From: Microbacterium terrae
GTDB taxonomy: Bacteria; Actinomycetota; Actinomycetes; Actinomycetales; Microbacteriaceae
Assembly (NCBI RefSeq): GCF_017831975.1
Contig: NZ_JAFDSS010000001.1
Coordinates: forward strand, 2,480,001-2,544,000
DNA: 64,000 nucleotides
Direction: 5' to 3'
Position 1 is the stretch's first letter. Every line of letters starts with the position of its first letter. A program made the position numbers and the translations under genes. The notes beneath the pieces were generated by a model, which made no database searches, was not told where the DNA came from, and saw nothing but the letters and a program-made list of their open reading frames with translations. This document shows positions 1 to 9,243 of this stretch, piece after piece.

Positions 1-239
1 AAGGTGCGGGTGGGCGCGAACTCGCCCAGCTTGTGGCCGACCATGGTCTCGGACACGAACACGGGGATGTGCTTGCGTCCGTCGTGCACGGCGATGGTGT
101 GACCCAGCATGGCCGGGATGATCATCGAACGGCGCGACCAGGTCTTGATGACGTTCTTGGTGCCGGCTTCGTTCTGCACGACCACCTTGCGAAGCAGGTG
201 CTCGTCGACGAAGGGGCCCTTCTTAAGGCTGCGAGGCAT
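1..239 (-). CDS. rpsS: 30S ribosomal protein S19, 3' end beyond the window
   Basis: Small-subunit protein of the 30S head. Only the first 79 codons are present because the gene runs off the left edge. It opens [18 protein letters not shown] and continues through [17 protein letters not shown] and [14 protein letters not shown], which are S19 signature stretches. The ATG at 239 is the only start that gives this opening. It lies 12 nt after the rplB stop and is the last visible gene of the S10 operon here; rplV, rpsC and the rest would lie to the left. Identity is certain; only completeness is limited. Confidence 0.97.
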   Translation of the reverse strand, partial: MPRSLKKGPFVDEHLLRKVVVQNEAGTKNVIKTWSRRSMIIPAMLGHTIAVHDGRKHIPVFVSETMVGHKLGEFAPTRT

Positions 240-251
240 CTTCCTCTACTC

Positions 252-1091
252 CTACTTCCGCTTCTTGCCGGCGTTGCGACGGCGAACGATGTACTTGTCG
301 CTTTCCTTGTTCGCGTGGCGGGTGCGGCCTTCGGCCTTGCCCCACGGCGAAACAGGGTGACGACCACCGGACGTCTTGCCCTCACCACCACCGTGCGGGT
401 GGTCGACAGGGTTCATGGCGACACCACGGACGGTCGGGCGGACGCCCAGCCAGCGCTTGCGGCCGGCCTTGCCCCAGTTGATGTTCGACTGCTCGGCGTT
501 GCCGACCTCGCCGATGGTCGCGCGGCAGCGCGCATCGACGTTGCGGATCTCGCCCGAGGGGAGACGCAGCTGAGCGTAGGGGCCGTCCTTCGCCACGAGG
601 CGAACCGACACACCGGCCGAACGCGCGATCTTCGCGCCGCCGCCGGGGCGGAGCTCGATCGCGTGGATCACGGTACCGGTGGGGATGTTCTTCAGCGGCA
701 GGTTGTTACCCGGCTTGATGTCAGCCGACGGACCCGACTCGATGATGTCACCCTGCGACAGCTTGTTCGGGGCGAGGATGTAGCGCTTCTCACCGTCGAA
801 GTAGTGCAGCAGCGCGATGCGCGCGGTGCGGTTGGGGTCGTACTCGATGTGAGCGACCTTGGCGTTGACGCCGTCCTTGTCATTGCGACGGAAGTCGATG
901 ACGCGGTACTGGCGCTTGTGGCCACCACCGATGTGACGGGTCGTGATGCGGCCCTGGTTGTTGCGTCCACCGGTCTTGCTGAGCGGGCGGAGGAGCGACT
1001 TCTCCGGCGTCGATCGGGTGATCTCGGCGAAGTCGGCCACCGACGAGCCGCGGCGACCCGGGGTCGTGGGCTTGTACTTGCGAATAGCCAT
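252..1091 (-). CDS. rplB: 50S ribosomal protein L2
   Basis: Large-subunit protein L2, which binds 23S rRNA and is needed for subunit association and the peptidyl-transferase region. 279 codons, the usual length. It starts [20 protein letters not shown]. It carries the conserved stretches [13 protein letters not shown] and [16 protein letters not shown], the latter holding the functionally important histidine near the C-terminus, and ends in a basic tail. It lies 24 nt downstream of rplW in the S10 operon, reading leftwards. Nothing unusual was seen. Confidence 0.98.
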   Translation of the reverse strand: MAIRKYKPTTPGRRGSSVADFAEITRSTPEKSLLRPLSKTGGRNNQGRITTRHIGGGHKRQYRVIDFRRNDKDGVNAKVAHIEYDPNRTARIALLHYFDGEKRYILAPNKLSQGDIIESGPSADIKPGNNLPLKNIPTGTVIHAIELRPGGGAKIARSAGVSVRLVAKDGPYAQLRLPSGEIRNVDARCRATIGEVGNAEQSNINWGKAGRKRWLGVRPTVRGVAMNPVDHPHGGGEGKTSGGRHPVSPWGKAEGRTRHANKESDKYIVRRRNAGKKRK

Positions 1092-1115
1092 ATCTCTAGT
1101 CCTCTATCCCGACCG

Positions 1116-1427
1116 TCAGCCGACTGCCGTGAAGATGTCGATGGTGCCCGACTTCAGGGTCACGATGGCGCGCTTGGTGTCCTTGCGCTTGCCGGTGCCG
1201 AAGCGGGTGCGACGGGCCTTGCCGACGCGGTTGATCGTGTTGACCGCAGCGACCTTGACGCCGAAGATCTTCTCGATCGCGAGCTTGATCTCGGTCTTCG
1301 ACGCGCGGGGGTCCACGAGGAACGTGTACTTGCCCTCGTCGATGAGCGAGTAGCTCTTCTCCGAGACGACCGGCTTCAGGATGATGTCGCGGGGGTCCTT
1401 GTTCAGGGCGATGTTCGCGGCGGTCAT
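1116..1427 (-). CDS. rplW: 50S ribosomal protein L23
   Basis: L23 sits at the exit of the polypeptide tunnel and is the docking site for trigger factor and SRP. 103 codons, typical length. The sequence has the family features [17 protein letters not shown] near the start and [20 protein letters not shown] in the 23S-binding loop. The ATG at 1427 overlaps the rplD stop by 4 nt (ATGA), so translation is probably coupled to rplD. Confidence 0.97.
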   Translation of the reverse strand: MTAANIALNKDPRDIILKPVVSEKSYSLIDEGKYTFLVDPRASKTEIKLAIEKIFGVKVAAVNTINRVGKARRTRFGTGKRKDTKRAIVTLKSGTIDIFTAVG

Positions 1428-2086
1428 GCCGAGACCTCCTCGGTGGCGGCGCTCTTCGACGCGACGAACGCGTCGTAGGCGGCCTTGGTGAAGACGATGT
1501 CGTCGGAGACGAGCACGTCGTAGGCGTTGAGCTGGTCGACGTACAGCACGTGCACGTAGGCCAGGTTGCGGACGCTCAGCACGGCCAGGTCGTCGGCGCG
1601 GTCGATGACCACGAGGACGTTCTTGACGGCGCCCAGCGAAGCGAGCACGGCCACAGCGGCCTTGGTCGACGGAGCGCCCTCGATGCCGAACGAGTCGACG
1701 ATGTGGAGGCGCTCACCGCGGGCGCGGTCGCTGAGCGAGCCCAGCAGCGCGGCGGCGATCATCTTCTTGGGGGTGCGCTGTGCGTAGTCGCGCGGCTTGG
1801 GGCCGTGGACGATGCCACCACCGGTCATGTGCGGCGCGCGGATCGAGCCCTGACGGGCGTTACCGGTGCCCTTCTGCTTGAAGGGCTTGCGGCCGGCACC
1901 CGAGACCTCACCGCGACGCTTGGTCGAGTGGGTTCCCTGGCGAGCCGCCGCGCGCTGCGCGACGACGACCTGGTGGATGAGGGGGATGTTCGTCTTGACG
2001 TCGAAGAGCGCGGCGGGCAGCTCGACCGAGCCGGCCTTCTTGCCATCTGCCTTCACGACGTCGAGCGCGAGAGTCGAGTCAGCCAT
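1424..2086 (-). CDS. rplD: 50S ribosomal protein L4
   Basis: L4 lines the exit tunnel through a long extended loop; in enterobacteria it also represses the S10 operon, a role not shown for Actinobacteria. 220 codons. The extended loop is visible as [20 protein letters not shown] followed by [20 protein letters not shown]. It starts 2 nt after the rplC stop and overlaps rplW by 4 nt. No changes associated with macrolide resistance were obvious in the loop tip. Confidence 0.97.
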   Translation of the reverse strand: MADSTLALDVVKADGKKAGSVELPAALFDVKTNIPLIHQVVVAQRAAARQGTHSTKRRGEVSGAGRKPFKQKGTGNARQGSIRAPHMTGGGIVHGPKPRDYAQRTPKKMIAAALLGSLSDRARGERLHIVDSFGIEGAPSTKAAVAVLASLGAVKNVLVVIDRADDLAVLSVRNLAYVHVLYVDQLNAYDVLVSDDIVFTKAAYDAFVASKSAATEEVSA

Positions 2087-2088
2087 GT

Positions 2089-2748
2089 TCAGGCACCCTT
2101 CACTGCGTTGCGGACGTAGACGGTGCGGCCACGAGCACCGGGGACCGCGCCCTTGACGAGCAGCAGACCCTTCTCGGCGTCGACGGCGTGGACCGTGAGG
2201 TTGAGGACGGTCACGCGCTCGCCACCCATACGGCCGGCCATGCGCATGCCCTTGAACACGCGGCTCGGGGTCGACGATGCGCCGATCGAGCCGGGCTTGC
2301 GGTGGTTGCGGTGTGCACCGTGCGATGCCGAGACGCCCTTGAAGTTGTGGCGCTTCATGACACCCGCGGTGCCCTTGCCCTTGCTGGTGCCGACGACGTC
2401 GACCAGCTGGCCGGCCTCGAAGGTGCCGTCGACCGTGAGCTCCTGACCGAGCGTGTACTCGGCGGCGTCAGCGGTGCGGACCTCGGTGAGGTGACGGCGG
2501 GGGGTGACACCCGCGGCCTCGAAGTGGGCCGTGAGGGGCTTGTTCACCTTGCGGGGGTCGATCTGGCCGGCGGCGATCTGAACGGCGTTGTAGCCGTCCT
2601 TCTCGGGGGTGCGGACCTGGGTCACGACGTTCGGCGCGATCTCGATGACGGTGACGGGAACGAGCTTGCCGTTCGCGTCCCACACCTGGGTCATGCCGAG
2701 CTTGGTGCCCAGCAGGCCCTTGGAAACCTTGGAGTTGATGTCAGCCAT
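2089..2748 (-). CDS. rplC: 50S ribosomal protein L3
   Basis: L3 binds near the 3' end of 23S rRNA and initiates large-subunit assembly. 219 codons from the ATG at 2748, giving [20 protein letters not shown]. The frame stays open upstream to 2919, but that extension reads antisense-like Arg/His-rich sequence inside rpsJ and has no L3 homology, so the shorter start is chosen. Family motifs include [35 protein letters not shown] and [11 protein letters not shown]. It lies 8 nt after the rpsJ stop. Confidence 0.97.
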   Translation of the reverse strand: MADINSKVSKGLLGTKLGMTQVWDANGKLVPVTVIEIAPNVVTQVRTPEKDGYNAVQIAAGQIDPRKVNKPLTAHFEAAGVTPRRHLTEVRTADAAEYTLGQELTVDGTFEAGQLVDVVGTSKGKGTAGVMKRHNFKGVSASHGAHRNHRKPGSIGASSTPSRVFKGMRMAGRMGGERVTVLNLTVHAVDAEKGLLLVKGAVPGARGRTVYVRNAVKGA

Positions 2749-2756
2749 GTCGAACC

Positions 2757-3065
2757 TCAGAGCTTGATCTCGATGTTGACATCGGCCGGCAGGTCGAGGC
2801 GCATCAGCGAGTCGACGGCCTTGGGCGTCGGGTCGATGATGTCGATGACACGCTTGTGGGTGCGCATCTCGAAGTGCTCGCGGCTGTCCTTGTACTTGTG
2901 GGGCGACCGGATGACGCACACCACGTTCTTCTCGGTCGGAAGGGGCACGGGGCCCACGACCGTCGCGCCCGCACGGGTCACGGTGTCGACGATCTTGCGG
3001 GCCGACGAATCGAGGCCGGCGTGGTCATACGACTTCAGGCGAATGCGGATCTTCTGTCCCGCCAT
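2757..3065 (-). CDS. rpsJ: 30S ribosomal protein S10
   Basis: First gene of the S10 ribosomal operon. S10 is a 30S head protein and, as NusE, partners NusB in antitermination. 102 codons from the ATG at 3065: [20 protein letters not shown]. The frame is open up to 3143, but S10 homology begins at this ATG, behind a purine-rich GAGAGAGAG stretch that can serve as ribosome-binding site. Other signatures are [20 protein letters not shown] and [15 protein letters not shown]. In many Actinobacteria tuf lies close upstream; here about 22 kb separate them. Confidence 0.97.
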   Translation of the reverse strand: MAGQKIRIRLKSYDHAGLDSSARKIVDTVTRAGATVVGPVPLPTEKNVVCVIRSPHKYKDSREHFEMRTHKRVIDIIDPTPKAVDSLMRLDLPADVNIEIKL

Positions 3066-3486
3066 TGTCTGCTCTCTCTCTTCTCGCGTCTTACCTCGAG
3101 GGCATCGGACGCACGGTGACGCTTGCGCGCCAGGGCACTTCATATCTCACGGCCGCTCGTTCCCGAGCTGGTCGAGGGATGCTGCACCGCTGTTCTTGTG
3201 TCAATCCGGAGGCCGCGCCGAAGCGCCGCTCCCGGCATCCGTCATCCGACTGCGCGCGGAATGGATTCCGCGATGGAAGGATTCGTGATGTGGTGGTTCT
3301 GCTGCCCGCGGCCTAGGACCCTGCGCGTTCGCGCCGCCTATGCACTGCCCTGGCAGTGATCCTGCGCACGCCAACAGGGGCGCAGGAATGTGGAACCTCA
3401 CTAGTCTGCCAGACGCCCGGGCGTGTCGCAAACTCGGGCGTGTCGCGACGGCGGTATGCTCGGCGGCTTCTCAGACAGCCGGGGAA
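3066..3486 (-). promoter_or_regulatory. Region upstream of the S10 operon with two palindromes and a direct repeat
   Basis: No gene is seen here; it must hold the S10 operon promoter and leader. Visible elements: an 18-bp palindrome at 3255-3272 with 8-bp arms (CGCGGAAT and its complement, 2-nt centre); a 16-bp palindrome at 3343-3358 with 7-bp arms (CACTGCC); a looser stem CCTGCGC/GCGCAGG at 3361-3386; and a 17-nt-period direct repeat of CGGGCGTGTCGC at 3418-3429 and 3435-3446. A perfect -35-like TTGACA lies on the minus strand at 3204-3199, but no convincing -10 follows it at 16-19 nt, so the start point is not assigned. Confidence 0.45.
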
Positions 3487-3526
3487 CGACGGCGGCGCAG
3501 GGCATCTCCGCCCTGCGCCGCCGTCG
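3487..3526 (-). terminator. Strong stem-loop after the antitoxin-like gene
   Basis: A perfect 16-bp inverted repeat (3487-3502 with 3511-3526) and an 8-nt loop, beginning 10 nt after the stop codon at 3537. The stem is almost all G/C and lacks a good U-tract on either strand, as is common for actinobacterial terminators. Position suggests it ends the minus-strand transcript from 3755. Confidence 0.7.
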
Positions 3527-3536
3527 GTGGATCGCC

Positions 3537-3755
3537 CTACTCGTGGCCGATGGACTTGTCGATCGTGCCGCGAATGTTGTCGACGTGCTCGTCGATCTGG
3601 TCGGGCGCGATCTTCTTGACGAAGTCGGCCGCCGCGTCGAGTGCAGTGTCGCTCACACCCTCCGCCTGCTCGGACTTGATGACGTCGTCGATCTTGTCCT
3701 TGTTCTGCTCGAGGAAGTCCTTGCCCTGGTTGATCAGGTCGTCGAAACCGCTCAT
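3537..3755 (-). CDS. Small antitoxin-like protein (MT0933-type)
   Basis: A 72-residue acidic, helical protein: MSGFDDLINQGKDFLEQNKD, then helices containing DVIKSEQAEGVSD and ADFVKKIAPDQID. The pattern of short Lys/Asp-rich amphipathic helices resembles small actinobacterial proteins annotated as MT0933-like antitoxins (PF14013). That label is weak, since many such proteins have no known toxin. No partner toxin gene adjoins it: the neighbours are a VanZ-like gene upstream and the S10 operon beyond the terminator. AGGAG lies just before the ATG. It could equally be a general stress-type small protein. Confidence 0.7.
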   Translation of the reverse strand: MSGFDDLINQGKDFLEQNKDKIDDVIKSEQAEGVSDTALDAAADFVKKIAPDQIDEHVDNIRGTIDKSIGHE

Positions 3756-3833
3756 CGCTCCTACCCTCCGCCGCCCCCGGGCGAGGCGTGCCCGTCCATT
3801 CTGTCCGGGCGGGCGACCGCGCGGAACCCCGGG

Positions 3834-4334
3834 TCAGCGTGCGACGGCGGCGCGGCGCATCGCGTCGCTGCGCGCGATGACCCGTGTGTCACGGGCCTTC
3901 ACGACTCCACGGAGGATGACCGCCACGAGCACGCCGATCGTCGCGCCGATCGAGTTCACGATGACATCGTCGATCGTGGCGTAGCGGGCTTCGAGGAGTT
4001 CTCGCTGGGCGAGCTCGATGAGTCCCGACAGCGCCGGCCCGAAGAGCAGAGCGACCGGCCACCAGCGCAGCGGCACGATGAGTCCGAAGAACAGCCCCAC
4101 CGGGATGAACAGGAGCACGTTGGCGAACGACTCGATGAAGGTGTAGTCGACGAATGCGGGAACACCGCGCTCGTGCATCTCTGCGATCGCGCGATCGAGG
4201 AGGCCCTCGACCGGCTGGTCGATCGGGCTCGGCCAGAAGACGACGAAGGCGAGGAAGGCCCCGTACCCGATCGCGAGCATGGCGACGAGCGCGTGACGCG
4301 GGCCGCTGGTGCTCGGGAGCCGTTCGCTGCTCAC
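3834..4334 (-). CDS. VanZ-like membrane protein
   Basis: 166 residues with four predicted membrane segments (about 16-36, 71-90, 92-108 and 127-146). The conserved VanZ-like stretch FANVLLFIPVGLFFGL is followed by ELLEARYATIDDVIVNSIG. VanZ confers low-level teicoplanin resistance in enterococci by an unresolved mechanism; most VanZ-domain proteins in Actinobacteria have no such demonstrated role and sit in envelope loci. It overlaps the preceding DUF4012 gene by 4 nt (ATGA), so the two are probably co-translated and may act on the same surface polymer. Confidence 0.85.
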   Translation of the reverse strand: MSSERLPSTSGPRHALVAMLAIGYGAFLAFVVFWPSPIDQPVEGLLDRAIAEMHERGVPAFVDYTFIESFANVLLFIPVGLFFGLIVPLRWWPVALLFGPALSGLIELAQRELLEARYATIDDVIVNSIGATIGVLVAVILRGVVKARDTRVIARSDAMRRAAVAR

Positions 4335-6259
4335 GGGGTGGGGGTGGGCGTCGGCGTGGGGGTCGCGGTGGGGGTCGGCGTCGGCAGCGGGAGCGTCTCG
4401 AGCAGCGTCGGCTCAGCCTCGGGGAAGAGTGAGGCGCAGGAGTCGCCGACCGTGACCGGCGTATCCGCCACTGTCGGCGAGTAACGGACCGCAAGCGGTC
4501 CGAGCTCACCGTCGGGAAGGGTGCTCGTGAAGGACACGGACTTGGTCTCCCCCATGGGCAGGAGCATCGTGATGCTCCTGCCGTCGCGGCCGGCTTCGGA
4601 GCCCGTGCGCGTCCAGTCGGCAAGGTCGCCGTACTCGGGATCGGACGTCAGCGTGCCGCCTGGGACCGCATACGACAGAACATCGAGGATCATGGTCGTT
4701 CGGTCGATCCCCAGACTCGGGTTGCGCCACGCGAGCGTGTACTGGCTGAGATTCCAGCCGGGCACGGCGCTCGCCATGGTCAGCGTCGACGTCACCGTCC
4801 TGGCCTCGGCGTCGCACGAGACGTCGAGCTTCGTGCTCAGGTAGTACTCGAGCTTGCTGTACGACGCGTTGTTCAGCCAGACGCCGATCTGTGTCTGATC
4901 GGCGTTGTCGTCCGTCAGGGCGCCATCCAGACCGAGTTCGACCGCGAGGTTCTGCTCAGCCTCGCGGGTGAACGCCATGTAGACACGCTGTTCCAAGGTC
5001 GACTTCTGCAACTGGCGGAGCATCTCGACCGCGTCCCAATCGCCGCCCGCGACCGTGTCGAACACCGCGCCGGCTACGTCGGAGAAGTAGTCGTCCGCGG
5101 CGTCACCGTCCTTGCCGAAGCGCTCGTAGGTGTCGCTCAGCAGCACCTTGACAACCGAGTCGGCCGTGAGCTTTGTTCCGTCAGCGAGCTTGATCGGCCC
5201 CGTCGCCACCATCATGGACGAGAGCACAACGGGGTCGATGGAGATGACGCCGTCTATGTCGCCCCCGTTGGCGCCCTGCCAGAGCGCACGGTACATCGCA
5301 GCGCTGGTGGGAAAGTCCGGTGTGCGGGTGAAGTTCTGCGAGGAGCGGTCGAAGTCCCACTCGTACATCGAAAGGGTCGACTCGGGCATCTCGTAGAACA
5401 GCTCGCCGTTGTAGCCCGCGTTGTGGAACGCATCGGTCTGCTCGTCCTTGCGCAGTTCGATCTTTCCGTTCGACACGGAGACGACCGCGCCATTGGCGGC
5501 GTTTCCGCCCGTGGCGCGGATCTCGGCGTTGTTCTGGAAGAGCACGACGTAGGTGCGGTCCTCGTTGGCTCCCGCGAGAGCCAGCAGCGTGGGCAGGTAC
5601 TTCTCGACGAGGTCGAGAGCCGGCCCCGCCTCATCCATCACATCGAGCAACTGGCCGACGGCGTCATCGACCACAGGCAGAAGCTCCGCGCGGTCTACGT
5701 CGGCGACCTGCTTCTGCGCATCCTCGACCGCCTCGCGCACGGTTGGCAGCATCTCGATCGCGCCGGTGAACGGCTCGAGGTTGAGTCCGCCGCCGGCGAC
5801 CTTGAGCTGGTCGATCTGGACGGATCCCAGAAGTTCGAGCGCCGGCGGAAGCGCATCGGTGACCAGGGTGTCGGTCGCGCGGGTCGCGGCACGGACCGCC
5901 GCGATGTTCACACCGACGGCGGGAACGTCCACCGCAGCATCCCACAGCGGCCCCTCGACGATGACCGCCGCCTCATCCGTGAGCGCGAGAACCTCCTCGG
6001 CTACGCCCTGGATGCCCGCCTGGTCGCCATCCTTGACGAGCTTCACGATCGATGCCAGTTCACTCTTGGCCTGCAGAAGGTTGTCGCGCACCTGAAACGC
6101 CTGAGACGCGAACATGCCGCCGACGATCGCGATCGGGGTCAAGACAGCGACCGAGACTCCCAGCACGATCCATGGCCATCGGCGACCGCGCTGGGGCGCG
6201 GGCGCGTGGTTACCGGCACGGCCTTTGCGGAAGCGGCCGGGGGATGGCTTGGAAGACAC
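4331..6259 (-). CDS. DUF4012 membrane-anchored protein with a Thr-Pro tail
   Basis: About 642 residues. A basic N-terminus is followed by one membrane segment (about 29-50, WIVLGVSVAVLTPIAIVGG), then a long extracellular region. The DUF4012 core includes RTYVVLFQNNAEIRATGGNA and ISIDPVVLSSMMVATGPI. The protein ends in alternating Thr-Pro, typical of a wall-spanning or linker tail. DUF4012 proteins recur in actinobacterial exopolysaccharide loci; their biochemical role is unknown. Start choice: two consecutive GTG codons (6262 and 6259) are possible. The second is exactly 6 nt after a TAGCAT -10 box and there is no Shine-Dalgarno sequence, so a leaderless start at 6259 is preferred. It overlaps the VanZ gene. 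Confidence 0.87.
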   Translation of the reverse strand: MSSKPSPGRFRKGRAGNHAPAPQRGRRWPWIVLGVSVAVLTPIAIVGGMFASQAFQVRDNLLQAKSELASIVKLVKDGDQAGIQGVAEEVLALTDEAAVIVEGPLWDAAVDVPAVGVNIAAVRAATRATDTLVTDALPPALELLGSVQIDQLKVAGGGLNLEPFTGAIEMLPTVREAVEDAQKQVADVDRAELLPVVDDAVGQLLDVMDEAGPALDLVEKYLPTLLALAGANEDRTYVVLFQNNAEIRATGGNAANGAVVSVSNGKIELRKDEQTDAFHNAGYNGELFYEMPESTLSMYEWDFDRSSQNFTRTPDFPTSAAMYRALWQGANGGDIDGVISIDPVVLSSMMVATGPIKLADGTKLTADSVVKVLLSDTYERFGKDGDAADDYFSDVAGAVFDTVAGGDWDAVEMLRQLQKSTLEQRVYMAFTREAEQNLAVELGLDGALTDDNADQTQIGVWLNNASYSKLEYYLSTKLDVSCDAEARTVTSTLTMASAVPGWNLSQYTLAWRNPSLGIDRTTMILDVLSYAVPGGTLTSDPEYGDLADWTRTGSEAGRDGRSITMLLPMGETKSVSFTSTLPDGELGPLAVRYSPTVADTPVTVGDSCASLFPEAEPTLLETLPLPTPTPTATPTPTPTPTP

Positions 6260-6265
6260 CACAGG

Positions 6266-6271
6266 ATGCTA
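6266..6271 (-). promoter_or_regulatory. -10 box for a leaderless DUF4012 transcript
   Basis: TAGCAT on the minus strand, then CCTGTG and the GTG at 6259. The 6-nt gap puts +1 on or next to the start codon. No clear -35 was seen. Confidence 0.5.
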
Positions 6272-6362
6272 TCGGGTGAGTCCTGTGACGCTGCCGAGAG
6301 GCACGCTCTCACCAGGACATCCGCGCCGAACCGACACGAAGGTCTCAGGGAGGCGACTGCGT

Positions 6363-7931
6363 TCAGCTCGCCGAGTTCTCCGGTCGGATGACCGCCCTCA
6401 GAGTGCGCCCGAGGATGATGACGTCCTGCACGAACGACCAGTTCTCGACGTAGTAGAGGTCGAGGCGCAGCGCCTGCTCCCAGCTGAGCTTCGACCGACC
6501 GCTCACCTGCCACAACCCGCTCATGCCCGGTTTGAGGATGAGGCGGCGATGCGCCTTGTCGTCGTACAGGCTGACCTCGGCCGGGCGCTGGGGGCGCGGA
6601 CCGACGAGGCTCATGTCGCCGCGGAGCACGTTGAGCAGCTGCGGCAGCTCATCGATCGAGTGCCGACGCATGAATCGGCCGAACGGGGTGATGCGCGGGT
6701 CGTCGTTCACCTTGAAGAGCGGCCGGTCGCTGCGGCCCTGCAGGTCGAGGAGCGATGCGAGCTGGTCGTCGGCGTCGGGGATCATCGACCGCAGCTTGAT
6801 CATGCCGAAGACGTTGCCGAACTGACCCACCCGCGGCTGGGTGTAGAACACCGGACCCGGACTGGTGATGCGGATCGTCACCGCGGCGGCGAGCATGAGC
6901 GGAGAGGAGAGGATCAGGAGGAGAAGCGACCCCGCGATGTCCATCGCCCGCTTCAGGATGCGATTGCCCCCCTCGATCATGGGGAAAGCCACCTCGACGA
7001 GTGGGAGCCCTGCGACGGGTCGGGCGTGGATGCGGGGTCCGGCGATGTCGGTCATCGCGGGCGCCACGACCCACGTGATGTCGCGGTCCGCCATCTGCCA
7101 GCTGAGCGTGCGGAGCGTCTCGGGGTCGAGGTCGTCTGCGCTGGCCACGATGACCGTGTTCGCTCCGACCCCCTCGATGCTCTCGACCGCGTGCTGGTAG
7201 TCGCCGATGACGCCGATGTGATCCGCGATCTTCATCGCGTGCCCGCGCGCGGTTATCGCCCCGACAATCTGGTAGCCGGTGCCCTCGGTGTTCGCGATGA
7301 CGCGCGCAATGGCGTCGATCTTCGCCCGCTCTCCCACGATGACAGCGCGGTCGACGAAGGTCCCGCGGCGTTGACGTCGGCGCAGCCATTGCCGCCAACC
7401 CCAGCGGGAGGCGATGACCACCACCGTGCCGATCGGGATCGCGGTGAAGAAGAACAGACGCGACAGGTCGATGCGGAGGAAGAACGCGACGATCACGAGG
7501 CCGGCGAACAGGAACACCCCGGCGTGGACGACCTTGCGGTATTCGGTGACCCCATGGCCGACGATCCGCACGTCGCGGCTGTCGACGAGCCAGAGCATGA
7601 GCATCCACGCGAGCCAGACAGCCGAGATCGCGACCGAGTACTCGACCCGCGGTCCGCCACGCCAGCTGAGCGTCGCATCCAGACCGATCCAGATCCCCGC
7701 CAGCAGCAGGGTCGCCGCAGTGACGACCGCATCGGTCGCGAGCAGGCGAGTGGCGTAGCGCCGGCGCCAGCTCGTCGCGTTCGCGCGCGCGATGCGCGCA
7801 CTGTGGGCCTGCCACGGGAATGGGTCGGCCGCCGCGGCGCCCGCCGCCACAACGGCGGTGGCGACGTGGGGGGCCGACTCGCGGCCGACCGCCGGTGGCG
7901 ACCCGGCGATCCCATGGTTCACGGCGCTCAT
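6363..7931 (-). CDS. Polyprenyl glycosylphosphotransferase (exopolysaccharide sugar transferase)
   Basis: Transfers the first sugar-1-phosphate from a nucleotide sugar to undecaprenyl phosphate, starting repeat-unit synthesis at the membrane. About 522 residues: several N-terminal membrane helices (about 50-170), a Rossmann-like CoA-binding-type middle, another helix near LLLLILSSPLMLAAAV, and the bacterial sugar-transferase domain (PF02397). Motifs are SPGPVFYTQPRVG, MIKLRSMIPDA, DELPQLLNVLRGDMSLVGPR and KPGMSGLWQVSGRS. Start: a TTG at 7937 and an ATG at 7931 are possible; ATG is chosen. There is no Shine-Dalgarno, but TACTAT lies at 7947-7942, compatible with a leaderless or near-leaderless message. 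It lies 56 nt downstream of ugd, probably the same pathway. Confidence 0.93.
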   Translation of the reverse strand: MSAVNHGIAGSPPAVGRESAPHVATAVVAAGAAAADPFPWQAHSARIARANATSWRRRYATRLLATDAVVTAATLLLAGIWIGLDATLSWRGGPRVEYSVAISAVWLAWMLMLWLVDSRDVRIVGHGVTEYRKVVHAGVFLFAGLVIVAFFLRIDLSRLFFFTAIPIGTVVVIASRWGWRQWLRRRQRRGTFVDRAVIVGERAKIDAIARVIANTEGTGYQIVGAITARGHAMKIADHIGVIGDYQHAVESIEGVGANTVIVASADDLDPETLRTLSWQMADRDITWVVAPAMTDIAGPRIHARPVAGLPLVEVAFPMIEGGNRILKRAMDIAGSLLLLILSSPLMLAAAVTIRITSPGPVFYTQPRVGQFGNVFGMIKLRSMIPDADDQLASLLDLQGRSDRPLFKVNDDPRITPFGRFMRRHSIDELPQLLNVLRGDMSLVGPRPQRPAEVSLYDDKAHRRLILKPGMSGLWQVSGRSKLSWEQALRLDLYYVENWSFVQDVIILGRTLRAVIRPENSAS

Positions 7932-7987
7932 AATCAAGGCAATAGTACCGAAGCGGCCCGCAGCGCCACCGGAAACGCGCGCGACGG

Positions 7988-9154
7988 TCAGTCTCGGCCG
8001 TAGATGTCGCGCGTATAGACCTTGTGCGCGACGTCGGCGAGGGCATCCGTCGATCGGTTCGCGATGATCACATCGGCGCGGGATTTGAACTCTTCGAGGT
8101 CGTTCACGACGGCGGAGTTGAAGAACTCGGCGTCGTCGAGCGCCGGCTCGTGGACGATGACAGTCACGCCCTTGGCCTTGATTCGCTTCATGATGCCCTG
8201 GATGGAGGATGCCCTGAAGTTGTCGGATCCCGACTTCATGACCAGGCGGTACACGCCGACGGTCCGGGGGCTGCGGGCGAGGATGTCGGACGCGACGAAA
8301 TCCTTGCGGGTGCTGTTGGCCTCGACGATCGCCGCGATGAGGTTCTGCGGCACCTCGGAGTAGTTCGCGAGCAGCTGCTTGGTGTCTTTGGGCAGACAGT
8401 ATCCCCCGTAGCCGAACGACGGGTTGTTGTAGTGCGAGCCGATCCGCGGATCGAGACCGACACCCTCGATGATCTGGCGCGAGTCGAGCCCGTGCACCGC
8501 GGCGTAGGTGTCGAGTTCGTTGAAGTACGCGACCCGCAGCGCGAGGAAGGTGTTCGCGAAGAGCTTGATCGCCTCCGCCTCCGTCGAATCGGTGAGCAGC
8601 ACCGGCACGTCGGTGTCGATGGCGCCCTCGAGCAGAAGATCCGCGAAGCGCCGCCCTGCAGCGCCGCGGTCCCCGACGACGATGCGCGACGGGTGCAGGT
8701 TGTCGTACAAGGCACGCCCCTCGCGCAGGAACTCGGGCGAGAAGATGATCGTCGCGCCGGCGTGCTCGGCCACCATCCGTGCGGTGAAGCCGACCGGAAC
8801 GGTCGACTTGATGACGATCGCGGCCTGCGGGTTCACGGAGAGCACGGCGTCGATGACGGACTCGACCGACGAGGTGTCGAAGTAGTTCGTCACCTCGTCA
8901 TAATTGGTCGGGGTGGCGACGATCACGAACTCCGCGTCGCGGAATGCCGCCTTCGAGTCGAGTGTGGCGGTGAGCTTGAGGTTCCGCGTCGCGAGGTACT
9001 CCTCGAGCTCGGCATCCACGATTGGCGACAGCCGCTGCCGCAGCAACTCGACCTTCCGCGCATCGATGTCGACGGCGGTGACCTCATGGTGCTGGGCGAG
9101 GACGACGGCGTTCGACAGGCCGACGTAGCCCGTTCCGACGATGGCGATCTTCAT
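7988..9154 (-). CDS. ugd: UDP-glucose 6-dehydrogenase
   Basis: NAD-dependent oxidation of UDP-glucose to UDP-glucuronate, a precursor for acidic polysaccharides; cytoplasmic. 388 residues. The N-terminal Rossmann motif is [16 protein letters not shown] and the catalytic cysteine is in [27 protein letters not shown] is also typical. The frame is open 27 nt further upstream, but ATG 9154 gives the canonical MKIAIVGTG opening and sits 6 nt after a TACGCT -10 box. A UDP-N-acetyl-sugar or GDP-mannose specificity cannot be ruled out by eye, though the length and motifs fit UDP-glucose best. Confidence 0.93.
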   Translation of the reverse strand: MKIAIVGTGYVGLSNAVVLAQHHEVTAVDIDARKVELLRQRLSPIVDAELEEYLATRNLKLTATLDSKAAFRDAEFVIVATPTNYDEVTNYFDTSSVESVIDAVLSVNPQAAIVIKSTVPVGFTARMVAEHAGATIIFSPEFLREGRALYDNLHPSRIVVGDRGAAGRRFADLLLEGAIDTDVPVLLTDSTEAEAIKLFANTFLALRVAYFNELDTYAAVHGLDSRQIIEGVGLDPRIGSHYNNPSFGYGGYCLPKDTKQLLANYSEVPQNLIAAIVEANSTRKDFVASDILARSPRTVGVYRLVMKSGSDNFRASSIQGIMKRIKAKGVTVIVHEPALDDAEFFNSAVVNDLEEFKSRADVIIANRSTDALADVAHKVYTRDIYGRD

Positions 9155-9160
9155 GCAGGA

Positions 9161-9166
9161 AGCGTA
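9161..9166 (-). promoter_or_regulatory. -10 box for leaderless ugd
   Basis: TACGCT on the minus strand, then TCCTGC and the ATG at 9154. No Shine-Dalgarno precedes the ATG. The plus-strand -10 of the next gene (9208-9213) lies 42 bp away, so this is a compact divergent promoter. Confidence 0.5.
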
Positions 9167-9207
9167 TCCGTCGCCGAGCACACGCGATCGACGGCAGATC
9201 GTCCGAG

Positions 9208-9213
9208 TAGGCT
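9208..9213 (+). promoter_or_regulatory. -10 box for the pyruvyl transferase/glycosyltransferase pair
   Basis: TAGGCT, with an expected transcription start near 9220. That leaves a leader of about 24 nt carrying GAGGAG just before the ATG at 9244. No good -35 is visible. Confidence 0.4.
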
Positions 9214-9243
9214 GTGGAGACGATCTGGCCCGGGCGAGGAGAC

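Noticed and set aside
2749..2919. N-terminal extension of rplC
   Set aside because: The extension is Arg/His-rich, overlaps rpsJ and has no L3 homology; the ATG at 2748 gives the normal L3 start.
3171..3204. TTGACA as the S10 promoter
   Set aside because: The -35 is perfect, but the sequences at 16-19 nt (for example CATCCC or ATCCCT) are poor -10 boxes, so it was not called.
4335..4390. G/T-rich repeat near the VanZ/DUF4012 junction as a mobile-element end or satellite
   Set aside because: It simply codes the Thr-Pro tail of the DUF4012 protein.
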